Positions 21,714 to 31,740 of a stretch of 64,000 bases of DNA are shown in pieces. Source of the DNA: Zychaea mexicana (Eukaryota > Mucoromycota > Mucoromycetes > Mucorales > Lichtheimiaceae); NCBI RefSeq assembly GCF_025766255.1, contig NW_026516719.1, positions 62,001-126,000 of the forward strand. The letters run 5' to 3'. The notes under the pieces are model-generated. The model ran no database searches and was not told where the DNA came from. It saw only the letters and a program-made list of their open reading frames with translations. The translations under genes and the position numbers were made by a program. Positions within the stretch are counted from its first letter, which is position 1; each line of letters starts with the position of its first letter.

Positions 21714-22375
21714 CCTTTCGAAAAAAGCTTTTCATAACCTCCCAAATTCCCAAACAATATAGAAAATAAAAAAAACTTACCGATAGTGCGAAAGAGCAAT
21801 GATTAAAGCAAGAAGTCGCGTGCGCGTCGCTTAAATAACTTTTTTTTGCGGTCATTAAATGAGAAAAAAAACTTTTTTTCGTCGCCGATTAGAGTTTTTG
21901 GGTGGCTTCAACGGCATTTACCAGCCCGCTCAATTATCCCGCACCCAATAGCCCGCTCCATGTGACTGGTTGAAAGAAGGAAGATGAGAGCGAGGGTGTT
22001 GTTATTATCACGTAAACAAAAAGAAACGGGGATATCAAACCAAGCATAGTGGACCGGGTGATACGCAAGTCAACCGGGAAATTTGCGAGGTCAGCCGGAT
22101 AAGAATAAGATTAGATGACTTGATGCCTCGGTTCGCAAAAAAGGACCATACGATGACAAAGCACTATGAATATTAGCGATCCATTAGAAACGTTACATCA
22201 ACATGACGGTGACGATGACATTATACACACAACAGTATTATACGCGATTATATCATGGTATAACATAGAACCTGGCACTTATGCCATCGTTGACAGGAGT
22301 CCATATATAAAAGTGGAGAAACCCAACGAAGCAACATCAACAACAGGCGAAGCAACAACAAGTGTAAGTAAAACG
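21714..22375. other. intergenic region, divergent promoters
   Basis: About 660 bp, with T-rich and A-rich runs (21840-21847, 21866-21883) and a TATA box (TATATAAA at 22304-22311) about 65 bp upstream of the next ATG. No gene recognised. Confidence 0.5.
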
Positions 22376-22869
22376 ATGATGATCAGCGGTACACTTCTGA
22401 CTGTGTCCCTGGCCTTGATGGTTTCCATATTGCTGGTGAACACTACAATCACCATGCCGATGGCAGCTATCCTTTTCCTTGCCTTGTGCCCACGGACGGC
22501 GGTAACACTGGTGACCAAGCCACGACCATGGTTATGGTGACCTACACCGAAACTGTCACTCAGACAAGCACTACTACACAGCACCCAATCAACAACGGCG
22601 GTAACAGCAACGATAACAACAACGAAGATGACGCTGCTAGGTAACGAATTCATTCTACTGTGTCTCCGTGGCTATTATTCCGTGGTTCATCTCCATAGTT
22701 ATTATCCCCATGGCTCCCAGTTTGAAGAGCACAGAAAATGAGCCTACTATTTTTTCCTTTTATGAAAACAAACACCAGCCTCGCAACTGGTTCCACAATG
22801 GCTTTGACTCTGGCTGCCACTGCAGTAAGTTATACGGCTTGGCCTACTACACACCAAGTCTCTTTCTAA
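22376..22869 (+). CDS. possible secreted/GPI-type Thr-rich protein, frames conflict
   Basis: A TATA box at 22304 precedes ATGATG at 22376, which opens a good signal-peptide-like stretch (MMISGTLLTVSLALMVSILL). That frame closes at 22540. A different frame is open from about 22369 to 22640 and looks like a mature extracellular region: HHADGSYPFPC, then TYTETVTQTSTTTQ and an Asn/Asp-rich end. It reaches a donor at 22641 (AG/GTAACG); splicing to 22779 adds SLATGSTMALTLAATAV and a stop at 22869, resembling a GPI-anchor signal. I found no intron that joins the signal peptide to the Thr-rich frame, so this is a missed small intron, a frameshifted pseudogene, or a sequence error. Confidence 0.3.
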
Positions 22870-23186
22870 AATTGTGCCCACAAAACCTTTTAAATCTCTA
22901 CCATTTATCCATCTATAAAAAAAACCGTGGAAAACTGGCTTTGTTGTGAACGTTGCGGTGATTGTTATGACCGATTCCTGTTATTCTATATGACCAAAAC
23001 AGGGTGTCATGATTGTACAACCTGATCCGCTGTCTGCTGGAAAAAAGGAAAAAGGGTTGCTCAGCTTATGCACGATTGTTTGATCCGAGGTACGGTCCGA
23101 TGGAACACGGACGTGAACCCTTTGGGTACTGCTTGCAGTTCTTTTGGTGCTGGTTCAAATCTCAATTTTATTCTTTTCACACACAC

Positions 23187-23218
23187 CCTCTCTCTCTCTC
23201 TCTCTCTTCCTCTCTCAA
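23187..23218. repeat. CT-rich microsatellite in 5' leader
   Basis: A run of CT dinucleotides about 60 bp upstream of the ATG at 23274. Pyrimidine tracts at this position are common around fungal transcription starts. Confidence 0.7.
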
Positions 23219-23273
23219 CCGTTCTTTTTGTTACACATATACGCATATTCATTCACATAAAACGTCCTTACTG

Positions 23274-24183
23274 ATGGGTCAAGCTACCGACAACAACTAT
23301 TACAGTAGTCCCCCGCAACAGGGTGAAGCAAGTTCATACGCACCACCGCCACCACCCACGTATCAACCACCAGAACAACAACACACTTATCCGCCACCGC
23401 CACAACAACAGCCAGCAGCAGGACCACCCCCACCTGGATCCACCTATTATGCTCCTCCACCACAACCACCACATGGTGGCCACCAGCAGATGCCTCATGT
23501 ACCGAACCAGCAACCTATTCGTAACCCCGTCGTGCAATTCTATGCTCCTCCCGACAACAGATCTCTTGCCATGAAACGCCGTTTGTTTTCATTTCTATGC
23601 TGCTTCATCATTATTGGCCTCATTGTGGGGTTGGCAGCCGGCTTAACTCGTAGAACTTATGGATGTAACTGGTAAGCTCAAGTACTTTCCGTAGTTGTTA
23701 TACAAGTTTACGTTATGTCGTCACGATTACATAGTAGTATACTATGCATAACGTAAAAATTTGAGGGAGGATGACGTTGTGCGATAAGAATGTGTGACAT
23801 GTTTTTATATTACTGATGCATCCTGCATGATTCTTTTTCAAATTTAATATCTCAACCTTTAGCCGATACAATGCAGATTGCTACCGACAGTATGGTATGT
23901 TGTTTTTGATTGCCTATAGGAACAAGGCCACGTTTGCATTTGATGTGTAGTATATAGTATATAGTTTATATTTCCCTGGAACTGAAGAGAACCCCCCTAT
24001 AACCTATTGCTACTACTACCTACATACATCACGTTATCACATACACACTCATGTACAGACGCAAGCAACAGTAGTCGTAGTTCTGACCATGTTCTCGTTA
24101 TTTTTTCTATATTTTTCATTCTCATACACCCTGTAGGTACGAACTATTACTGCAGTCGCAATTGCCGGTGCACACGCTTCTGA
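23274..24183 (+). CDS. Pro/Gln-rich single-pass membrane protein with six-Cys tail
   Basis: Exons 23274-23671, 23863-23894 and 24137-24183 give 158 aa in a continuous frame. The start MGQATDNNYY is preferred over the longer upstream frame, which has no protein-like content. Residues 1-100 are Pro-, Gln- and Tyr-rich (PPPPPTYQPPEQ and similar), then come KRR and one transmembrane helix (LFSFLCCFIIIGLIVGLAAGL, about residues 107-127). After splicing, the tail of about 30 residues has six cysteines: CNC, DC, YYC, NC and RC spacing. Arg/Lys before the helix suggests the Pro-rich part is cytoplasmic and the Cys-rich tail faces outside or a lumen, where it could form three disulfides. No known family was recognised. 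Exon 2 is only 32 nt and supplies one of the Cys. Confidence 0.72.
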
Positions 24184-26389
24184 TACATCATGCATTCCAT
24201 AAACCTAAAGATGTAATAACCCTTATTATGCTGCTAGTATTATAATTATAATTATTCCTTAGTATTAATATTACGATAATAAAAAATGCCCCTCTCTTTC
24301 ATCTCCTCCTCAGATGCGTACCTACCTCGCCCTCCTTTTTTCTTTTTTATAATTGTTCCACCATCGGAAGTAAGGGGTCGATTATACACAGAGAGTGTGT
24401 ACACAACCAAGGGTGAGAACTGCTATTCACGCAGTAACTATGTGACGTTAATACTTTTATGCGGCTATAACGAAATAGTAGTTTTGGTGGCGTATTGTGT
24501 GCGTCGTGAGTTCATAATGAGAGATTTTAATAACGAAGAGCTCCTAGAAAAAAAAAGGCATTTGATCATCAACGCATATTTTGCCCCATCCTTGAAAGGG
24601 AAGAGAACGGGAGTTCGTGAAAGGGAGAAAGAGATAAAGGGAAGGAATAGTACGTATTAGACTTTAACGTTCCCTGTTCACCCGTCTTGCATTACGAGCT
24701 GTAAGTAACTCATGTACGAATTTTTCTTTTATGAACATGCATACGTCTAGCAATGGTACGTATATCAGTCGGATTGTAATCATGTATGCGCAGCCCTAGC
24801 GAGAGAAAGTAGCAGTAGAGCTAATGGCGTCTTTTTTTGAGTTAGTGTTATATGCTACTGTAGTAGTATCAAGTTTACTTCTGCGATCGAACAAGAGATA
24901 TTAATTTTTACTAGTAGTAACAGAAATGCAACGCGTTGATAAAGGAGGAAAAAGGATATTCTTATTCTATTCTACACAGAATATCCAATATCTCTGAAGG
25001 GTACACGGACAATGGTTTTAGCAACAAATCACAGACATTTTTCTTGGAATTTCTACTATTTATTTTTTTGCGGGAGGATCAAGGGCCGGACCGAGGGGTG
25101 GGATGCTAGTAGTAATATGTACACAAGCTTCAGCCCTTACTATTTTTATGGATCGACAAAATGTCTGTTCAGAGCCTTCCCCACCATAATTAATAATACT
25201 GTACCAATGATCGAAGATTATAATGTTAACTGAGAACGATAGATGATGTATAGAAAGAGGCGGAAAAACCTTTATGTAGGTATCATGCGTACGTATAAAC
25301 AGAGTGAACCCTGCATACGCAAAAGAAAAAACTTAAATGTTGTAGTACTATGAAAGACCTCATAGACGATTCATTTCACTATCTGCATAATGCAGGAAAG
25401 TGGGGTGACTTTTTTTTTGGAGCATAGCCAATAGCTCTTTCAGCCCTTTCACACTGCAGTTAGTCATCGTACTATACTTACAGATACATCGCATACAGTA
25501 ACATCATAGGCAATTACGCATTCATGTCACAGCATATATCATCCTCACGATAGAGAGCAGCAACCTTCCTCCAAAACCACTTTCTGAATTCGATTACATG
25601 CCCGTTAGGGTTCTCCCCTTCCATCGATGTATCATTAATACTTTGACTTTGCATTACATATTTTTTTTCCCAGATGTGTTGTTGCTGTTGTTTTCCGTGC
25701 CATGAGGTTCTTTTTATCCTCGTTTTGTTTGCTGTCGCCATCGTCATCGTCCTTGCTGCTGCTACAAATCGAACACGCATAATACACACGTTCATCATAC
25801 ACACGACGCTCCTCCTACCCCTCCTACACCACCCCCTCCTTCTTCTCTAACTATACCACTGCTACTGCTACTGCTACTACAGCTACAAGTGTATGCATAT
25901 GCGTCCGTGGCTTGCTCTATCAAAAAGCGCTTTGATAGGGACCATAAGGATGATTAATGGAGTTCCTGCACACACAAGCACACGTATTACAGGGAGAGAA
26001 CGGCCCCAAGTAAGAGCAGCAACCAGACACAACCTGCTTAGATGTACACAAAGCAGCAAGTAAGGATACACAGCCTCTCTCTCTCTCTCTCACTCTACCG
26101 GCAGATCGATGATTGACCCTGCATTAGGCGCGCAAAAAAACGAATTCACTGTTTAGTTCTTATCGTCATGAAAAATGAGAATTGTTCCTTTTACTCCTTT
26201 TTTTAAGGTTCCTTGCTAATAGTTTTTCTCACAAGCTTCTTATTTGGCTTTTATATAAAGGCAACATTAATTTCTTCTTTTTCTACTATTTCTCCATCAC
26301 TCAGAATCTTGTTCTCACTTTTTTAAGCAACACTTATTACACTACTCCTACTAGTACTATCACATATTACCTACCTTTAAAACACAAAT
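24184..26389. other. intergenic region
   Basis: About 2.2 kb. It contains GCTACT trinucleotide-type repeats (25860-25880), a CT run (26074-26091), and overlapping frames on the minus strand at 25514-25804 whose composition follows the local repeats. One minus-strand frame there contains ACSICSSSKDDDDGD and another WFWRKVAALYREDD; neither can be assigned. A TATA box (26252-26259) lies near the right end. Confidence 0.5.
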
Positions 26390-26707
26390 ATGAAATTCTT
26401 CTCTGCTTTCTCTTCTTCACGCGTAGCTGCTGCCAGCAACAACAGCAATGATGATCATTGTTTTGCACCGGCCCCATACGAAAAGCCAACAAGTCGTAAC
26501 AGTCTCGAATGGTTGACTCAGGTGGTTACACCTCATCGCCGTCGCCGAACATCGACCTCTTCTGAAGATAGTACCTTATCGAGCGCATCATCGATCTCGT
26601 CTGCTTCTTCCATAATGTCGCCCAAGTCCAGGGAATTCGAATCCTTGATTGTGGAACACCCTACGCGAACAGTCAGACTCAGCGTTACACCTGGTTATGC
26701 AGTTTAA
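26390..26707 (+). CDS. small Ser-rich protein, unknown function
   Basis: Single exon, 105 aa, MKFFSAFSSSRVAAAS to SVTPGYAV. A TATA box (TATATAAA, 26252-26259) is 130 bp upstream. The centre is basic then Ser-rich (HRRRRTSTSS, SSASSISSASSIMSPKS), typical of a phosphorylated, disordered regulator; no domain or signal peptide is evident. Codon composition is even and differs from the flanking AT-rich DNA, which supports it as a real gene. Function unknown. Confidence 0.55.
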   Translation: MKFFSAFSSSRVAAASNNSNDDHCFAPAPYEKPTSRNSLEWLTQVVTPHRRRRTSTSSEDSTLSSASSISSASSIMSPKSREFESLIVEHPTRTVRLSVTPGYAV

Positions 26708-27680
26708 TTTGCAAAAGAGCTCCAAATCCAACAGCAACGGAACAAACGTCTCTCTTCCTCACATTGTGTACATACTACAAGTTATATAACCCCTCCTCCT
26801 CCGTTTCCATAACGCATTTAAAACTGTATATAGCATTACCTCTTCTTCCTCTTTCTACATACTACACTACTACTTCCATTAGCGTTACCGTTCTACTATT
26901 ACATTGACAATGAAAATTGCAGCGTCCTCCTGCTCTTTCTACATTATAGCTTACTCCTTCAACCCATTTATATAGCACCTGCAAAATTAAAATATTTACT
27001 ACTGGTTAACCTGATACGAGCTTGATTGTTGTTGTTGTTGTTGTCGTCGTCGTGATATAAGCATTTATCCCACTTATCGCCTCCTTTTATTGAACATTCT
27101 TTTGTTGATACATTTTTTGTTAATGATGCGCTTAATATGAGCCTTATAAAAGGAGCAGCAGGGCAAAATGGCAAGTAAAACAGGTACACCTACTACTACC
27201 TCTCCCACTCAATCCCTCCTTTGCTTTACTAATAACATAAGCCTGATTATATATGGCTATTTCTCACTGAGGCTCTGTCTCCATGTCCGGTTTTTGTCTT
27301 CCCCTGCCATGTTTTGCTCCTATCGTCCCAGGTAATCCTCTTGTCGAGACAACAACCAATATACGCGAGACCTCCCACAAAAAATCATGCAAAAAATAAT
27401 GCTTGTGTGCGTACGGGTTTTATTAAATACAGTGGGGGAAAGACAGGTGTTTTTTGTTGTCGTATGTTTCGTGCGTGTATGTAAGAGTGAGAGAGAGAGT
27501 GTGTGTGAGAGAAAGAGAGAGCGTGTGTGAGTGTGTCTCTTAAGCTTGTGGAGAAAGGATAACGAAGGGAAGAACCTGGGTTTGCGAGATATCGAGGAAA
27601 GCAAAATTCATATTTTTTGTCGTGTGCGTAATTGAGGATGTGTCAACAAATCGCTTTGCTCAATGGCAAAACTAAGTTGT
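26708..27680. other. intergenic region
   Basis: About 970 bp with a GTT/GTC repeat (27025-27051) and a GA/GT-rich stretch (27476-27535) downstream of the KGD2 stop. The frames covering it are low-complexity. Confidence 0.6.
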
Positions 27681-29594
27681 TTAGACACCGAGAAGGAATC
27701 GTCTTGGGTCTTCAACCATCTCCTTGAGGCGCACCAAGAAGGTGACAGCTTCACGACCATCAACAAGTCGGTGATCGTAGGTAAGGGCAACGTACATCAT
27801 AGGACGGATTTCGACCTATTCATAAATAACATGATCAGTATCCACCACCCTTCTTTAGCAAACCCAATCAAATCTAATCCAGTCCAGTACAATCATCCCT
27901 TCCTCTCTACCGCCCCTTTCTTTGAATATTTACCTTGCCGTTGACAGCAATGGGTCTTTCCTTGATACTGTGCATACCCAAGATGGCAGTCTGGGGCAAG
28001 TTGATGATGGGAGTGCCCATCAATGAGCCGAAAACACCACCGTTGGAAATGGTGAAGGTACCACCGGCCATATCCTCAATAGTGATCTTGCCATCACGAG
28101 CCTATGCCATTCGCAATGGTAAGTTGATACGGTACGGTAAAAAAAGAAAACACACATGATCCTAAGAAATACAAACCTTTTGACCCATAGCAGCAATGTT
28201 CTTCTCGATGTCAATAAAGTTCATGTCCTCAACGTTGCGGAGGACGGGGGTGACAAGACCCTTGGGAGTAGAAACAGCAATGCTCATATCAATGTAGTCG
28301 TGGTAGACGATCTCATTACCGTCAATGGAGCCGTTGATGGCAGGAATTTCCTCCAAAGCGACAGCCGAGGCCTTGGCGAAAGCGGACATGAAGCCAAACT
28401 TGACGCCGTGCTTCTTGATAACAGCATCCTTGTATTCAGAGCGGAGAGCCATCAAATTGGTCATGTCGATCTCGTTAAAGGTGGTCAAGGAAGCGGCGGT
28501 GTCCTGGGACTGCTTCAAGCGCTCGGCAATGCGCAAACGCATGCGGTTCATCTTGACGCGGTTCTCGCTACGGTTGCCGAAGACCTTCTTGCCCTCATCA
28601 GCAGCGGGGGTAGGAGCAGGGGAGGATGCGGGTGCAGCTGGGGGAGGAGAAGCAGCGGCGGGCTTGGGAGCTTCGGCGGGCTTGGGAGCTTCAGGTTCGG
28701 CAGCAGCAGCAGCAGCAGGCGTCTCTTCCTTCTTGGGAGGAGGAGCAGAACCTTCCTTGGGAGCATCACCCAATTCCAATTTGAAAAAGTCGGCACCCAC
28801 AGCAACATTGTCCTCTTCCTGGGCATAGACCTCAATAATGGTACCCGAGGCAGGCGAGTTGACGGTGACATCAACCTTGTCGGTCTCAATGGTGGCGATT
28901 TCCTCGTCCTGTTGCACGAACTCACCGACCTCTGTATAAAGAAAAAAAAAAGATACCGTTTGTGTTAATTATGCTGTAGCCCCCCTTGAACAACTTCACA
29001 CGCTCACAAGCATTGCTCTCTCTCTCTCTTGTCACACAATAAATATGCAAAGATTACTCACGCTTGACCCATTGCTTCAAAGTGCCTTCAGAGATAGATT
29101 CAGCCATCTGGGGGACTTGGACAACCTTGTCAGCTATTATCGCCAATAAAGAACACGTTAGTAGCTCGACTGATGACGCGTTGTTCTCTCCACAACCATT
29201 ATTTACCATAGTATCTAACTTGGGTATGGGAGACACCGTTGTTTAAGGGAGAGTGGCTGTCGTAAAACAAAGATGTTAGGGCCTTCGTTGGACATTTGCA
29301 CTTTTCTCTTACCAACCCAAACCAAACTTGCACTCTCTTTTATGTATTCTTTCCTCCCGTCCTTTGTTGTTTATTTTTTTTGGCACAGAGAGCCACCCGC
29401 GAGTTACAACAAAGCTGATTCTTCATATATAATTACCTGAGACGATCAGAGCGGACGTACAATGCAGTAGGCATTTGGACGTGCAACTTTCTAGTAGCCT
29501 GATGGGCGAGCGAGGGAGACGAGCGGGAAACCACACGACGGGCCGAGGCTGACAAGGTGCGCATGGCCATTGGTGCAATACGAGTAGACTGCAT
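27681..29594 (-). CDS. KGD2: dihydrolipoyllysine succinyltransferase, E2 of 2-oxoglutarate dehydrogenase
   Basis: Exons in order: 29437-29594, a proposed 20-nt micro-exon 29237-29256, 29062-29133, 28177-28931, 27934-28101, 27681-27815; total 435 aa. An Arg/Ser-rich mitochondrial presequence is followed by a lipoyl domain ([17 protein letters not shown], with the lipoyl Lys in IETDKVDV near residue 102), a Pro/Ala/Glu linker, and the acyltransferase domain ([35 protein letters not shown]). The active-site motif DHRLVDG is near the C-terminus. It transfers the succinyl group to CoA in the mitochondrial matrix. As in other succinyltransferases there is no clear E3-binding domain. The presequence junction requires an exon of length 2 mod 3 between exons 1 and 3; the 20-nt candidate fits but is inferred. 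Confidence 0.92.
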
Positions 29595-30366
29595 GACTGT
29601 ATAGGATGCGTGAGTATATGAGAAAAGAGAGAGGGGAAAAAGCAATGTGGTTAAATGAGACCGGTATTGACGTCCAGCTCTGTTGAAAGACAAAGAGAAG
29701 AGTTGAAGGGAAAAGATTACGTTGAAGAAAACGTGTTTCGTAACAAAAAAAAAGCCGGGGTTTGCTGAGGAGGGGGACGGTTGATTGTTTTAACGCACCT
29801 TGGAAAATCGCGGAATTTCGTTATAATAGTCCGGCAATCCCCGTTGCTGTCCTTGTGAAAAGAAATTTCACACTCTCTATTTAATTACTTCTTGCAGCAC
29901 CAGTGCCATAGTACATAAACCGTGGCTGATACAAGGTCATACACTCATTTGATTACATCACATCACATCACACCAGCAGCAGCAGCAGCGTCACGGCTGC
30001 TTACATCACCTCTTTTGTATACTTCTCTTTTAGAGTTCAGTTCTCAGGTATATCGACGACACTCCAAAGATTTACGAGTCCGGTCGTGCTTCATCAAGTG
30101 CACATCGGTGGAGTTCATTTTACTGCGTACAGCGAAAGCATAGAAGGAAAGGGGGTCCAAAAACTTTATCCAGCAGCTTCGATTTCGGGTCTTTCGGAAA
30201 TTCTGCCCGGCTAGTCCCGTAAATTCACTCTTAAACCCCACACTTTTTCAACAACTAGCGTATGCACGTACGTACACGAAATTTACACAGGGGCCAGCTT
30301 GTCAAAGCGAGAGGGCTTTCCTTCTCTTTTATACTCTCCCCTTTATTTCCACCATTTTAACCATGC
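29595..30366. other. intergenic region, KGD2 promoter
   Basis: About 770 bp between the KGD2 start and the stop of the methyltransferase gene, both on the minus strand. CAG/CAC-rich repeat near 29955-29992. A leader intron for KGD2 is possible (CTATACAG lies 2 bases before its ATG context). No gene seen. Confidence 0.55.
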
Positions 30367-31740
30367 TCAATTGCCTTGGCGTGCAGGACGACGACCACTA
30401 ACAATCACCGGGACGACCCATTGCTTACGAGCCAACAACCCAAACAACGACGCGCTTGCCAGCATGAACATTCGGTTTGCAAACGGCGGCAGGATGTCCC
30501 ATGCCTCGGCCTGCGCATACTGACGTCGAATAAACCGGCTCAGACCACCAAACACGCGATCTGCAGGCACTGGCTCTACCTCCACCTGCGCATATCCCAT
30601 GGCCTCCAACCGGTCACGGTATGCTTCAGCTGTCACCATGTTTTCTTTTGGAATACCGAGAACGTATCGTCCAACGATCTCGGCAATCCATCTTGTTCGC
30701 TGCTTCACAAGAAGACTTGGATGAACCGTCAGGTCGTACAAGCCCAGGGTACCGCCCGGTAAAAGATGGTAAAGTGCGGCTTGCAAAAATTTCCATCGCG
30801 TCACGTAGTGATAAGCAGAGTCGATCGAAATGATATGGTCAAAGGGGCCAAACTTGTCGATAACAGATGAGAGCTTGTCGTCAGTAGCAGATGCGCACAG
30901 GAAGTTGATACGATCGTTTCTTTGACGTGCTACTGGTGATGGTGATGCTTGTAGGCGTTGCTGTGACACACGCCACTGACTTATCTCATTGGTCAGACCC
31001 TGTTTACATATCTCTCATTAGATCAGCCGAGAATTTAGCCCCCACAACTCCCTTTATTTCTTTCGTCATACCGTAACTTTGCACTCATATCGATCTAGTT
31101 GAACGTTATCAAGTAGATGAATATCATAGCCCATTTCTAGCAGTGCCGACTGCTTATGTTCAGAGGATAAAGAAGCTTACCAGCTAGCATAAAGCATGAA
31201 TCCCCACATCCATAGCCAACATCTATATAGTAATACACGCATTTGAGTTTTAAAAAACACGCACAAACAAACAATAAGGTTTGTGGGGAAAAGAACGACG
31301 TAGTGAGAAAAAGGGAGAGAGCGAGAGGGAGAGATGGCAGAGGAGAGATTACCTAATACGTTACTGGCATGTTTCATCTCCATGCGTTCAAGGACCGCTT
31401 CCACCAACTTCTCGCATGCATCCGAATATTTCATATGACACCTGTCGTCATCGCTACTCTTGCCATTGTCACTGTTGATGCCACCGCTTTCATTGGCGTC
31501 CCACAAGCCCATATTGAACCACAAAGTTTTAGGCGGAATTTCGAGATTAAACATTACGTGGCGAAGATTGTACATGTCACTGCCTTGTTGTGGTGAAGAA
31601 GAGCTTGTTTGGAAAAACAGTAACCATGCGAGACCGAATGCATGAAGATAAATTGCAATGTCGCGTAAAGGGCCCGTCGTTGTCACCAGGCATAAACCGG
31701 GAAGAAGTGCTGCGTATAGAGCGATAGTAGTAGGCCCCAT
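30367..31740 (-). CDS. membrane-associated SAM-dependent methyltransferase
   Basis: Exons 31353-31740, 31181-31222, 31072-31136 and 30367-30999 give 375 aa. The N-terminus is hydrophobic with two likely membrane helices (LYAALLPGLCLV and YLHAFGLAWLLFF). The SAM-binding motif I appears only after splicing: NVLDVGYGCGDSCFMLA, followed by EMGYDIHLLDNVQL (motif II) and a motif IV-like FDHIISIDSAYHYV. LLPGGTLGLYDL is the post-motif strand. A second hydrophobic segment near the C-terminus (FMLASASLFGLLARKQWVV) suggests re-association with the membrane. The substrate is unknown; lipid-type methyltransferases have similar hydrophobic flanks, but that is inference. The second intron is only 44 nt (31137-31180). 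Confidence 0.82.

Noticed and set aside
23140..23165. GGTTCAAATC resembling a tRNA B box
   Set aside because: No pairing T stem, no A box at the right distance and no acceptor stem; no other tRNA candidate was seen.
25514..25804. 96-codon minus-strand frame
   Set aside because: Two competing frames of similar quality, no promoter or family signal.
28156..28968. 270-codon plus-strand frame over KGD2
   Set aside because: Gly/Ser-rich shadow of the Pro/Ala linker and acyltransferase exon on the opposite strand.
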